DNA of 64,000 nucleotides from positions 7,597,001 to 7,661,000 of the forward strand of contig NZ_LT963352.1 in NCBI RefSeq assembly GCF_900236475.1, in the 5' to 3' direction. The DNA comes from Streptomyces chartreusis NRRL 3882. GTDB taxonomy: Bacteria; Actinomycetota; Actinomycetes; Streptomycetales; Streptomycetaceae. How positions within the stretch are numbered: position 1 is the stretch's first letter; each line of letters starts with the position of its first letter. The notes under the pieces were generated by a model that worked only from the letters and a program-made list of their open reading frames with translations, had not been told where the DNA came from and ran no database searches. Made by a program: the position numbers and the translations under genes. Shown here one piece after another: positions 7,891 through 16,480 of this stretch.

Positions 7891-10278
7891 ATGCCGGAGG
7901 CCCCGCGCCAGGACAGCAGCACGCAACCGACCGACGAGGAACTGCGCACGCTGGACGCCCACTGGCGGGCCGCCAACTACCTGGCGGCCGGCCAGATCTA
8001 CCTGCTGGCGAACCCGCTGCTGACCGAGCCGCTGCGGCCCGAGCACATCAAACCGCGGCTGCTGGGCCACTGGGGCACCTCGCCCGGACTCAACCTCGTC
8101 CACACGCACCTCAACCGGGTGATCAGGAACCGCGCGCTGGACGTGCTGTGCATCTGGGGCCCGGGCCACGGCGGCCCGTCGGTGCTGGCCAACTCCTGGC
8201 TCGAGGGCAGCTACACCGAGAGGTACCCGGACGTGACGCGGGACGCGCAGGGCATGGAGCTGTTGCTGCGGCAGTTCTCGTTCCCCGGCGGCGTGCCCAG
8301 CCACGTCGCCCCGGAGGTGCCCGGCTCGATCCACGAGGGCGGCGAACTCGGCTACTCCCTCGCCCACGCCTACGGCGCCGCCCTCGACCACCCCGGCCTG
8401 CTGGTCGCCTGCGTGATCGGCGACGGAGAGGCCGAGACCGGCCCGCTGGCCGGATCCTGGCACGCCAACAAGTTCCTCGACCCCGTCCACGACGGTGCCG
8501 TCCTGCCGATCCTGCACCTCAACGGCTACAAGATCGCCAACCCGACCGTGCTGTCCCGCCTCCCGGAGTCCGAGCTCGACGCGCTCCTGCGCGGCTACGG
8601 CCACGAGCCGATCCACGTCAGCGGCGACGACCCGGCCGCCGTCCACCGCGCGATGGCCCAGGCGATGGACACCGCGCTCGACCGCATCGCCGAGGCACAG
8701 CGCGCCGCCCGCGAGGAGGGCGCGACCGAGCGCCCGCACTGGCCGGTGATCGTGCTGCGCACCCCGAAGGGGTGGACCGGCCCGGCCGAGGTCGACGGCG
8801 AGCCGGTCGAGGGCACCTGGCGCTCCCACCAGGTGCCGCTGGCCGGCGTCCGCGACAACCCGGAACACCTGCGCCAACTGGAGGCCTGGCTGCGCTCCTA
8901 CCGGCCCGAGGAGCTGTTCGACGCCGAGGGCCGGCCGGTCGCGGACGTCCTCGCCTGCGTGCCCGAGGGCGGCAGGCGGCTCGGCGCCACCCCGTACGCC
9001 AACGGCGGGCTGCTCGTCCGCGACCTGCCGATCCCGCCCCTGGACGACTTCGCCGTCCCCGTCGACAAGCCGGGCACGACCCTGCACGAGCCCACGCGCG
9101 TCCTCGGCGACCTCCTGGCCCAGGTCATGCGGGACACCGCCGACCGTCGTGACTTCCGCCTGGTCGGCCCGGACGAGACCGCCTCCAACCGGCTGCAGGC
9201 GGTCTACGCCGCCAGCGGCAAGGCCTGGCAGGCGGGCACCCTCGACATCGACGAGGACCTCGACCGGCACGGCCGGGTGATGGAGGTCCTCTCCGAACAC
9301 CTCTGCCAGGGCTGGCTGGAGGGCTATCTGCTCACCGGCCGGCACGGGCTGTTCTCCTGCTACGAGGCGTTCGTGCACATCGTCGACTCGATGGTCAACC
9401 AGCACATCAAATGGCTGCGCACCTCCCGGCGACTGCCGTGGCGCGCCCCTATCGCCTCCCTCAACTACCTGCTGACCTCCCACGTGTGGCGGCAGGACCA
9501 CAACGGCTTCTCCCACCAGGACCCCGGCTTCGTCGACCACGTCCTCAACAAGAGTCCCGAGGTCGTCCGGGTCTACCTCCCGCCGGACGCCAACACCCTG
9601 CTGTCCGTCGCGGACCACGCCCTGCGCAGCCGCGACTACGTCAACGTCGTCGTGGCCGGCAAGCAGCCCTGCTTCGACTGGCTGTCGATGGACGAGGCCC
9701 GGGTCCACTGCGCCCGCGGCGCCGGCATCTGGGAGTGGGCCGGCAGCGAGGACGGCTCCCGCGAGCCCGACGTGGTGCTGGCCTGCGCCGGTGACGTCCC
9801 CACCCAGGAGACCCTGGCCGCCGCGCACCTGCTGCGCCGGCACCTGCCCGACCTGTCCGTCCGCCTGGTGAACGTCGTCGACCTCGCCCGGCTGCTGCCC
9901 CGGGAAGAACACCCGCACGGCATGAACGACTTCGAGTACGACGGCCTCTTCACGGCCGACAAGCCGGTGATCTTCGCCTACCACGGCTACCCCTGGCTGA
10001 TCCACCGCCTCGCCTACCGCCGCGCCGGCCACCAGCACCTGCACGTGCGCGGCTACAAGGAGGCCGGCACCACCACCACGCCCTTCGACATGGTCGTCCG
10101 CAACGACCTCGACCGCTATCGCCTCGTCATGGACGTCATCGACCGCGTCCCGGGTCTCGCCGTGCGGGCCACGGCCGTACGCCAGCGGATGGCCGACGCC
10201 CGCACCCGCCACCACGCCTGGATCCGCGAGCACGGTACGGACCTGCCCGAGGTCGCCGAGTGGAACTGGAACGCCTGA
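7891..10278 (+). CDS. xfp: phosphoketolase (xylulose-5-P/fructose-6-P), TPP-dependent
   Basis: The enzyme cleaves xylulose 5-phosphate and/or fructose 6-phosphate with phosphate to acetyl phosphate plus an aldose phosphate. The 795-aa length is normal for Xfp. GPGHGGP (90-96) and GDGEAETGP (177-185) bind TPP and magnesium. LSEHLCQGWLEGY and the SHVWRQDHNGFSHQDPG block of the pyrimidine domain follow, then the C-terminal transketolase-like domain. ATG 7891 has AGGGAG seven bases upstream; the open frame extends further left but loses homology. No ackA or pta gene is adjacent, so acetyl phosphate use must be encoded elsewhere. Confidence 0.95.
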   Translation: MPEAPRQDSSTQPTDEELRTLDAHWRAANYLAAGQIYLLANPLLTEPLRPEHIKPRLLGHWGTSPGLNLVHTHLNRVIRNRALDVLCIWGPGHGGPSVLANSWLEGSYTERYPDVTRDAQGMELLLRQFSFPGGVPSHVAPEVPGSIHEGGELGYSLAHAYGAALDHPGLLVACVIGDGEAETGPLAGSWHANKFLDPVHDGAVLPILHLNGYKIANPTVLSRLPESELDALLRGYGHEPIHVSGDDPAAVHRAMAQAMDTALDRIAEAQRAAREEGATERPHWPVIVLRTPKGWTGPAEVDGEPVEGTWRSHQVPLAGVRDNPEHLRQLEAWLRSYRPEELFDAEGRPVADVLACVPEGGRRLGATPYANGGLLVRDLPIPPLDDFAVPVDKPGTTLHEPTRVLGDLLAQVMRDTADRRDFRLVGPDETASNRLQAVYAASGKAWQAGTLDIDEDLDRHGRVMEVLSEHLCQGWLEGYLLTGRHGLFSCYEAFVHIVDSMVNQHIKWLRTSRRLPWRAPIASLNYLLTSHVWRQDHNGFSHQDPGFVDHVLNKSPEVVRVYLPPDANTLLSVADHALRSRDYVNVVVAGKQPCFDWLSMDEARVHCARGAGIWEWAGSEDGSREPDVVLACAGDVPTQETLAAAHLLRRHLPDLSVRLVNVVDLARLLPREEHPHGMNDFEYDGLFTADKPVIFAYHGYPWLIHRLAYRRAGHQHLHVRGYKEAGTTTTPFDMVVRNDLDRYRLVMDVIDRVPGLAVRATAVRQRMADARTRHHAWIREHGTDLPEVAEWNWNA

Positions 10279-10349
10279 GCCGCGGAGGACGTCTTGTCAC
10301 CCGGTAGGCTTCCCGTGCACGCAGGGAAGCACAGGGAAAGGATCCGGCG

Positions 10350-10988
10350 TTGCACGTCCAGGAGTGGCTCGAAACGGTACCCGCGGTCGCCGTCTACGCA
10401 CTGGTGGGACTGGTCATCGGCCTGGAAAGCCTGGGCATCCCGCTGCCGGGCGAGATCATCCTGGTCTCCTCCGCCCTGCTGGCCTCCCAGCACGGCCACA
10501 TCGACCCCGTCGTCCTCGGCGCCAGCGCCACGGCCGGCGCGATCATCGGCGACTCGATCGGCTACGCCATCGGCCGCAAGGGCGGCCGCCCCCTGCTGGC
10601 CTGGCTGGGCAAGAAGTTCCCCAAGCACTTCAGCGAGGGCCACATCGCCACGGCCGAGCGGTCCTTCGAGAAGTGGGGCATGTGGGCCGTCTTCTTCGGC
10701 CGCTTCGTCGCCCTCCTCCGCATCTTCGCGGGCCCACTCGCCGGTGTGCTCCGCATGCCGTACTGGAAGTTCCTCATCGCCAACGTCCTCGGCGGCATCG
10801 TCTGGGCAGGCGGCACGACGGCGGTCATCTACTACGTGGGCATCGTCGCCGAGTCCTGGCTGAAGCGCTTCTCGTGGCTGGGCCTGGTGGCAGCGGTCCT
10901 CGTCGGCCTCACGTCGATGCTGATCCTCAAGCGCAGGGCGAAGAAGGCGGGCCAGAACCTGGAAGTGACGGAGGCGCAGGCCTCCTAG
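10350..10988 (+). CDS. DedA family inner-membrane protein
   Basis: A 212-aa polytopic protein of the DedA/SNARE-associated (VTT) family, proposed to act as lipid flippases or scramblases. LESLGIPLPGEIIL near the N-terminus is the re-entrant loop with the acidic residue. EKWGMWAVFFGRFVALLRIFA carries the conserved F-x-R-x3-R and is followed by the proline. The start is TTG 10350, with AGGGAAAGGA upstream; no ATG fits before the first loop. It lies 71 nt after phosphoketolase and may be co-transcribed. Confidence 0.85.
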   Translation: MHVQEWLETVPAVAVYALVGLVIGLESLGIPLPGEIILVSSALLASQHGHIDPVVLGASATAGAIIGDSIGYAIGRKGGRPLLAWLGKKFPKHFSEGHIATAERSFEKWGMWAVFFGRFVALLRIFAGPLAGVLRMPYWKFLIANVLGGIVWAGGTTAVIYYVGIVAESWLKRFSWLGLVAAVLVGLTSMLILKRRAKKAGQNLEVTEAQAS

Positions 10989-10998
10989 GGGCGCGTGC

Positions 10999-11526
10999 CT
11001 ACGCATGCACCTCGCGATGCGCCTTCGCCAGCTCGGCGTACATCGTGCCGTTGAGGGTGATCCCCTGGCGCTCCTCCTCCGACAGCTCGCGCCGGACCTT
11101 CGCCGGCACCCCCGCCACCAGCGACCCGGGCGGCACCACCATGCCCTGCGGCACCAGCGCCTGCGCGGCGACGAGCGACCCGGCCCCGATCACCGCCCCG
11201 TTCAGGACCGTCGCCCCCATCCCGACCAGACAGTCGTCCTCGACGGTCGCGCCGTGCACCACCGCGTTGTGACCGATGCTGACCCGCTCACCCACCGTCA
11301 CCGGGAACCCGGGGTCCGCATGCAGCGTGCAGTTGTCCTGGACGTTGCTGCTCGCCCCGACGGAGATCGCCTCGACGTCGCCCCGCAGCACCGCCCCGTA
11401 CCAGACACTCGCCCCCGCACCCAGCGTCACGCCCCCGATCACCGACGCCGTCGGCGCCACGAACGCCGTCTCGTCGATCTCCGGCTCCCTGCCGCCGATG
11501 CCCGTGATCATCGCCCGCTGTCCCAT
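10999..11526 (-). CDS. gamma-class carbonic anhydrase-like protein
   Basis: A 175-aa left-handed beta-helix protein of the gamma-CA/YrdA/PaaY type. The three zinc-binding histidines are visible as H69 (CTLH), H86 (IGHNAVVH) and H91, with ENQ-equivalent residues around VWYGAVLRGD. ATG 11526 has GGAGG at the right distance (GGAGGCCGAC). It may hydrate CO2 or act as a metal-dependent esterase; family members are often inactive as carbonic anhydrases. It is divergent from a second beta-helix protein at 11639. Confidence 0.85.
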   Translation of the reverse strand: MGQRAMITGIGGREPEIDETAFVAPTASVIGGVTLGAGASVWYGAVLRGDVEAISVGASSNVQDNCTLHADPGFPVTVGERVSIGHNAVVHGATVEDDCLVGMGATVLNGAVIGAGSLVAAQALVPQGMVVPPGSLVAGVPAKVRRELSEEERQGITLNGTMYAELAKAHREVHA

Positions 11527-11638
11527 GTCGGCCTCCAGAAACGTCGTAGACAACGCGCAAACCGTACGACACCCGGTAGGGCGAAGATCACAGGCCTCCA
11601 ACACCACGGGGTGAGCTACCGCTGAGTACCGTGACCTC

Positions 11639-12436
11639 GTGCCGAAGCGCAAGAACACGTTCTCATCCTGGCGGCGCGGCCTCGCGCAGCGCGCCGTCCA
11701 CGCGGGCTGGGCCTGGGTGCAGCGCACGGGCTCCGTGACCGCCGAACACCCCGGGCGCTACCGATTCGGCGCGATGGGAACAGGTACCAGACTCGCCTTT
11801 CCGCTCGGCACGGTCTTCGGCGAACCCTGGATCCACGTGGGCGCCCACTGCATCGTCGGCGAGCAGGTCACCCTCACCGCGGGCCTGATGCCCGACCTCG
11901 ACCTCGGTCCGGACCCGATCCTGCGCATCGGCGACGGTGTCGTCCTGGGCCGGGGCAGTCACGTCATCGCGGACACGACGGTCACCATCGGCAGCGACTG
12001 CTACTTCGGCCCGTACGTCTACGTCACGTCCACGAACCACTCCTACGACGACCCGCACGAGCCGATCGGCAAGCAGTGGCCGCGGATGGAGCCGGTGGAG
12101 ATCGGGCCCGGCTGCTGGATCGGCACGGGCGCGGTGATCCTGCCCGGTGCCCGGATCGGGCGGAACGTGGTGGTGGCCGCGGGCGCGGTGGTCCGGGGGG
12201 CGGTGCCCGACCACGCCGTGGTGGCGGGCGCGCCGGCGCGCGTCGTACGGCGCTGGACACCGGCCGACGGCTGGCAGCCGCCGCTGCGCACCCCGCCGCC
12301 GGTGCCGATACCGGAGGGTGTCACGCCCGAGCAGCTGCGCGCCCTGTCGGGCCTGGACGAGGAGACGGCGGCCCGGCTCGCCGAGCTGGACGAGGAGGCC
12401 GCGGCCGGACTGGCCGAGCTGAAGCCGGAATCCTGA
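11639..12436 (+). CDS. hexapeptide-repeat acyltransferase
   Basis: A 265-aa LbH acetyltransferase-like protein. Hexapeptide turns run from about residue 50 to 200 (IGDGVVLGRGSHV, IGSDCYFGPYVYV, PGCWIGTGAVILPGARIGRN). THNHSYDDP-like TSTNHSYDDPHEPI holds the acceptor-site histidine typical of maltose/galactoside acetyltransferases. The C-terminal 60 residues are Glu/Ala-rich. The acceptor is unknown. GTG 11639 is preceded by TACCGT exactly six bases up, with no ribosome site, which fits leaderless expression. Confidence 0.8.
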   Translation: MPKRKNTFSSWRRGLAQRAVHAGWAWVQRTGSVTAEHPGRYRFGAMGTGTRLAFPLGTVFGEPWIHVGAHCIVGEQVTLTAGLMPDLDLGPDPILRIGDGVVLGRGSHVIADTTVTIGSDCYFGPYVYVTSTNHSYDDPHEPIGKQWPRMEPVEIGPGCWIGTGAVILPGARIGRNVVVAAGAVVRGAVPDHAVVAGAPARVVRRWTPADGWQPPLRTPPPVPIPEGVTPEQLRALSGLDEETAARLAELDEEAAAGLAELKPES

Positions 12437-12532
12437 ACCGCCCCGACAGCCCGGTCGGCGTGGCCGCCGTCGCCGTCCGCCGGACGGGTGCCTCGCAGTA
12501 CAGTTCGGTGAACGCTCAGGTCAACCACACCG

Positions 12533-12552
12533 TAGTGCAGCCGGATGCACTA
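12533..12552. promoter_or_regulatory. operator-like inverted repeat before the XRE-cupin gene
   Basis: TAGTGCA (12533-12539) and TGCACTA (12546-12552) are perfect arms around a 6-bp spacer, 26 nt before the GTG start of the regulator. The right arm covers an upstream in-frame ATG at 12545, which argues against that start. I infer autoregulation. Confidence 0.5.
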
Positions 12553-12577
12553 TGCCTTACGGAATATTGGACGGAAT

Positions 12578-13150
12578 GTGTCGGACCTCGACCTGCTGAC
12601 CCAGTCCCTGGCGCGCAGCGTCAAGCACTGGCGCGCGGTGCGCGGCTTCACCCTGGACGTGCTCGCCGCCCGGGCGGGCGTCAGCCGCGGCATGCTCATC
12701 CAGATCGAGCAGGCCCGCACCAACCCCAGCCTCGGCACCGTCGTCAAGATCGGCGACGCGCTCGGCGTCAGCATCACCACCCTCCTCGACTACGAGCAGG
12801 GCCCGAGGGTCCGCATCGTCCCCCCGGAGCAGGCCGTACGGCTGTGGCACACCGAGGCCGGCAGCTACAACCGGCTGCTCGCCGGGACCGAGGCGCCCGG
12901 CCCGCTGGAGATGTGGGACTGGCGGCTCATGCCCGGCGAGAGCAGCGCGTCCGACCCGCACCCCGCCGGCACCATCGAGCTGCTCCACGTCACGGCCGGG
13001 GAGCTGACGCTCACTGTCGACGGTGTCGACCACCGCGTGCCCGCGGGCGCGAGCGTGTCCTTCGAGGCCAACCTCCCGCACACGTACGGCAACACCGGCG
13101 AGGTGCCGATGGAGATGATGATGGCCGTCTCGGTGCCGCCCGTGACCTGA
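12578..13150 (+). CDS. XRE-cupin transcriptional regulator
   Basis: A 190-aa regulator with an N-terminal helix-turn-helix (residues about 12-70: TLDVLAARAGVSRGMLIQIE, TNPSLGTVVKIGDALGV) and a C-terminal cupin (about 105-185) with HPAGTIELLHVTAGELTL. This XRE-cupin layout controls small-molecule metabolism, often of amino acids, with the cupin binding the effector. GTG 12578 is chosen because the in-frame ATG at 12545 lies in the putative operator. The next gene is a YbaK-like deacylase with its own leaderless start. Confidence 0.88.
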   Translation: MSDLDLLTQSLARSVKHWRAVRGFTLDVLAARAGVSRGMLIQIEQARTNPSLGTVVKIGDALGVSITTLLDYEQGPRVRIVPPEQAVRLWHTEAGSYNRLLAGTEAPGPLEMWDWRLMPGESSASDPHPAGTIELLHVTAGELTLTVDGVDHRVPAGASVSFEANLPHTYGNTGEVPMEMMMAVSVPPVT

Positions 13151-13193
13151 GGTGCCCGGTCCGAGGGCGGTCCCGTGTTGTTAGCGTGCGGTC

Positions 13194-13751
13194 ATGCGCG
13201 CACCCATCGGACACTTCGACGACGCCCGTCCGGCCCCAGCCTGCCTCGACGAGCTCACCGACCCGGTCGCCGACGCCGTACGCCACTGGAACGGCAGCGT
13301 CCCGGCCGAGCAGATCCTCTACGTCGACACCGACCCGCAGTGGGCCGACACCGACACCTTCGTGGAGCACTACGGCCGTGACCTGCTGCAGTGGTCCGCC
13401 AACTGCGTGGTGGTCGCCGGCAAGCGCGGTGGTGAGACCACGCTCGCCGCGAGCGTCGTGCCGTCCACCGGCCGCGTCGACGTCAACGGCGTCGTACGCC
13501 GCCAACTCGGCGCGCGCAAGGCCTCGTTCGCCGCGATGGACACGGCGACCGGGGAGACCGGCATGGAGTACGGCGGCATCACCCCGCTCGGACTGCCGGG
13601 CGGCTGGCCCGTGCTGGTGGACGCGGCCGTCGTCGAGCTGCCGTACGCGCTGGTCGGCAGTGGCCGGCGGCGCGGCAAGCTGCTGGTGCCGGGCAAGGCG
13701 TTCGCGGAACTGCCGGGCGCGGTGGTGCTGGAGGGGCTCGGGGTCGCCTGA
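13194..13751 (+). CDS. YbaK/prolyl-tRNA synthetase-associated (aminoacyl-tRNA deacylase) domain protein
   Basis: A 185-aa stand-alone editing domain of the YbaK/ProX family, which hydrolyses mischarged aminoacyl-tRNA. The family lysine lies within RRQLGARKASFA (about residue 108), and GMEYGGITPLGLP carries the conserved glycine loop (GGITPxG). TAGCGT sits exactly six bases before ATG 13194 without a Shine-Dalgarno, suggesting a leaderless mRNA. It may be regulated together with the XRE-cupin gene upstream. Confidence 0.82.
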   Translation: MRAPIGHFDDARPAPACLDELTDPVADAVRHWNGSVPAEQILYVDTDPQWADTDTFVEHYGRDLLQWSANCVVVAGKRGGETTLAASVVPSTGRVDVNGVVRRQLGARKASFAAMDTATGETGMEYGGITPLGLPGGWPVLVDAAVVELPYALVGSGRRRGKLLVPGKAFAELPGAVVLEGLGVA

Positions 13752-13760
13752 GGACGGGTC

Positions 13761-14795
13761 CTACGCCACCGCGTGGTGGGCCAGCGGCAGATGCGGGTCG
13801 GTCTCCCCCGGGGCCGGTTCCGGGTCGGCGTGGACCAGGGCCGCGGTGAGGCGGGGCACGGCGTGCAGCAGGGCGTGCTCGGCGTCGACCGCGATGCGGT
13901 GGGCCTGACGTACGGTCACGTCACCGTCCACCACGACCGCGACCTCGGCGCGCAGCCGGTGACCGATCCAGCGCAGCCGCAGCTCACCCACCCCGCGCAC
14001 CCCGGCGACCTCGGTCAGTGCCCGCTCGGCCCGGTCCACCAGGGCCGGGTCGACCGCGTCCATCACCCGGCGGAACACCTCCCGCGCCGCGTCCCGCAGC
14101 ACCAGCGCGATCGCCGCCGTGATCGCCAGCCCGACGATCGGGTCGGCCAGTTGCCAGCCCAGGGCCGACCCGCCGGCGCCCAGCAGCACGGCCAGTGAGG
14201 TGAAGCCGTCGGTGCGGGCGTGCAGTCCGTCGGCGACCAGCGCGGCGGAACCGATCGCACGGCCGACGCGGATGCGGTAGCGGGCCACCCACTCGTTGCC
14301 CGCGAACCCCACGAGGGCCGCCACGGCGACCGCCGGGACGTGCTGGACCGGGCGCGGGTCGAGGAGGCGGTCGATCGCCGTCCAGCCGGCGAAGGCCGCC
14401 GACGCGGCGATCGTCAGCACGATCACCAGGCCCGCCAGGTCCTCGGCCCGTCCATAGCCGTAGGTGAAGCGGCGCGTGGCCGCGCGCCGGCCGAGGACGA
14501 AGGCGATCCCGAGTGGTACGGCGGTCAGCGCGTCCGCCGCGTTGTGGACCGTGTCCCCGAGGAGCGCCACCGAGCCGGAGGCGGCCACCACCACCGCCTG
14601 CGCCAGGGCCGTCACGCCGAGCACCGCGAGCGAGACCCAGAGGGCCCGCATCCCGCGGGCCGACGACTCCAGGGCGGAGTCGACCTTGTCGGCCGTCTCG
14701 TGGGAGTGCGGGGTGAGGAGGTGGGCCATCCGGTGGAGCAGGCCGTGCCGGTGTCCGTGGCCGTGCGGGTGGGAGTGCTCGTGCCGGTCGCTCAC
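13761..14795 (-). CDS. cation diffusion facilitator (metal efflux)
   Basis: A 344-aa CDF transporter exporting Zn(II), Co(II) or a similar ion against protons. The N-terminus is a His-rich cytoplasmic metal-binding tail (HEHSHPHGHGHRHG). Six TM segments follow, with HNAADAL (the HxxxD metal site of helix 2) and DGLHARTDG (helix 5). A C-terminal ferredoxin-like domain ends with ALVHADPEP. GTG 14795 has AAGGAG upstream. It is divergent from an ArsR repressor, the usual arrangement for metal-induced efflux. Confidence 0.92.
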   Translation of the reverse strand: MSDRHEHSHPHGHGHRHGLLHRMAHLLTPHSHETADKVDSALESSARGMRALWVSLAVLGVTALAQAVVVAASGSVALLGDTVHNAADALTAVPLGIAFVLGRRAATRRFTYGYGRAEDLAGLVIVLTIAASAAFAGWTAIDRLLDPRPVQHVPAVAVAALVGFAGNEWVARYRIRVGRAIGSAALVADGLHARTDGFTSLAVLLGAGGSALGWQLADPIVGLAITAAIALVLRDAAREVFRRVMDAVDPALVDRAERALTEVAGVRGVGELRLRWIGHRLRAEVAVVVDGDVTVRQAHRIAVDAEHALLHAVPRLTAALVHADPEPAPGETDPHLPLAHHAVA

Positions 14796-14851
14796 GTGGG
14801 TCTCCTTCCGGTGCGCGCGAGTGGACGTCCACACGCCCGAGGAGCCATTAT

Positions 14852-14867
14852 GTGCGTATGAGCGCAC
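14852..14867. promoter_or_regulatory. ArsR-type operator candidate between the CDF and arsR genes
   Basis: GTGCG-TATGAG-CGCAC is a perfect inverted repeat spanning the arsR start region, with further TGCGCA-type motifs at about 14884-14898. Its position between the divergent efflux and regulator genes fits metal-released repression of both. The inference rests on symmetry and position. Confidence 0.4.
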
Positions 14868-15217
14868 GCATGCACCTGTCAGCTGCGCACGATGCGCATC
14901 CGCGCAGCCCCGGCGAGGAACAGTTCGCGCTCGCCGCCGAACTCCTGGGCCTGCTCGGCGACCGCACCCGCCTCGCCCTGCTGCACGCATTGGCCGGGGG
15001 AGAGGCCGACGTCACGACCCTCACGGAGACGTGCGGGGCGGCCCGGCCCGCCGTCAGCCAGCACCTGGCGCGACTGCGTCTCGCGGGCCTGGTGAACACG
15101 CGCAAGCAAGGCCGCCGGGTGATCTACTCGCTCCGCGACGGCCATCTGCGCCGGCTCGTCGACGAGGCGCTGAACGTGGCCGACCACCGGCTCACCGACC
15201 GGCCCGTCCACGACTGA
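14858..15217 (+). CDS. ArsR/SmtB family metal-sensing repressor
   Basis: A 119-aa winged-helix regulator. Residues about 25-100 hold the HTH (LLGDRTRLALLHALAGGEADV, ARPAVSQHLARLRLAGLV, KQGRRVIYSL). The C-terminal helix ends DEALNVADHRLTDRPVHD, whose Asp/His pattern fits an alpha-5 zinc site. The extreme N-terminus is His-rich (MHLSAAHDAHP). ATG 14858 or GTG 14852 could start it; GAGGAG lies upstream of both. It probably represses the divergent CDF gene and releases DNA on metal binding. Confidence 0.9.
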   Translation: MSARMHLSAAHDAHPRSPGEEQFALAAELLGLLGDRTRLALLHALAGGEADVTTLTETCGAARPAVSQHLARLRLAGLVNTRKQGRRVIYSLRDGHLRRLVDEALNVADHRLTDRPVHD

Positions 15218-15218
15218 A

Positions 15219-16442
15219 TCAGTACTGCGCTGCCGTCCCCAGGTACTGCTCGGCGAACGCGGCGGCGGCCGCCCGCGAGGTGAAAAGGCGGCGCAGCCGG
15301 GCGAGCGTGGTGCCCGCGCGGAACGCGTCGCCGGCCGCCGAGCCGTGGAACACCTCGGACAGCCACTGCGAGAACTCCTGGTAGTCCCACACCCGCCGCA
15401 GGCACGCCTCCGCATAGCCGCCGAGGCCGCTGTCGTCGCCGCCGGTCAGGTGGGCCACCAGGGCGTCGCCGAGCAGGAAGGCGTCGTGCAGCGCGAGGTT
15501 CATGCCCTTGGCGGCGATCGGCGCGACCAGATGGGCCGCGTCACCGGCGAGGAAGAGCCGGCCGGACACCATCGGCTCGGCCACGTAGTCGTGCATGTCC
15601 AGCACGCGCTTCTCGATCAGCCGCCCCTCGGTCAGCGGCGGCACACCGGACGCCCCGAGCCGCTCCTGGAGCTCCGCCCAGACGCGCTCGTGCGGCCAGT
15701 TCTCCGGGTCGTCGCCCGGCGGGCACTGGAGGTAGTAGCGGGTCACCTCCGGGCTGCGGGGCATCTGCCCGGCGAACCCGTTGGCGTGGCAGCCGAACAG
15801 CACGCAGTCGGCGGACGGCGGGGCCTCGGCGAGCAGGGCCAGCCAGCCGATGCCGTAGTCGTGCCGCGCGACCCGGACCCGCTCCGGCGGCAGAGCGGCC
15901 CGCGTCACTCCGCGCGCCCCGTCGCAGCCGGCCACGAAGTCGCAGTGCACGACGCGGTGTTCACCCGTCTCCGGGCACGTGTACGACACGGACGGCTGGT
16001 CGGTGTCGATGTCGTGCACCCGCACGTCCCGGACCCCGAAGCGGATCTGTCCGCCGCGTACGTCGGCGTACTCGCGCACCAGGTCCGTCACGAGCAACGG
16101 CTGTGGATAGACGAAGTGGTGACTGCCCGTCAGCTCACCGTAGGGGAACCGGTACCGCTCGCCGTCGAAGCGGAACTCGCACGCGGTGTGCAGTTCCGCG
16201 CGGTCCAGCAGGTTCCGGGCGAGGCCGCGCTTCTCCAGGCCCCGCACGGCCCATTCCTCCATGACTCCGGCCCGGGGCCGCTGTTCGATGAACTCCCGGC
16301 TCTCGGCCTCCAGCACCAGGCAGTCCACGGACGCGGCCCGCAGGATGTTGCCGACGGTCAGCCCAGCGGGACCGGCGCCCACGACAACGACTGGGAAGCG
16401 TTGCGGGGCGCCGGAGTCCGGAGGAGGAAAGGCGTGGGTCAT
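15219..16442 (-). CDS. pobA: 4-hydroxybenzoate 3-monooxygenase (flavoprotein)
   Basis: This class A flavin monooxygenase hydroxylates 4-hydroxybenzoate to protocatechuate with NAD(P)H and O2. The 407-aa protein has VVVVGAGPAGLTVGNIL (FAD GxGxxG, about residues 18-34), FVAGCDGARGVTRAALP (DG motif) and GDAAHLVAPIAAKGMNLALHDAFLLG (ribityl-binding GD motif), the typical PobA signature. ATG 16442 is chosen; the frame extends upstream without homology and the ribosome site is weak. No protocatechuate-pathway genes are adjacent. It is convergent with the ArsR gene, one base apart. Confidence 0.88.
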   Translation of the reverse strand: MTHAFPPPDSGAPQRFPVVVVGAGPAGLTVGNILRAASVDCLVLEAESREFIEQRPRAGVMEEWAVRGLEKRGLARNLLDRAELHTACEFRFDGERYRFPYGELTGSHHFVYPQPLLVTDLVREYADVRGGQIRFGVRDVRVHDIDTDQPSVSYTCPETGEHRVVHCDFVAGCDGARGVTRAALPPERVRVARHDYGIGWLALLAEAPPSADCVLFGCHANGFAGQMPRSPEVTRYYLQCPPGDDPENWPHERVWAELQERLGASGVPPLTEGRLIEKRVLDMHDYVAEPMVSGRLFLAGDAAHLVAPIAAKGMNLALHDAFLLGDALVAHLTGGDDSGLGGYAEACLRRVWDYQEFSQWLSEVFHGSAAGDAFRAGTTLARLRRLFTSRAAAAAFAEQYLGTAAQY

Positions 16443-16480
16443 GCGCTCATTATGGAGGCGCCGGCCGCGCGGGGGCGGTG

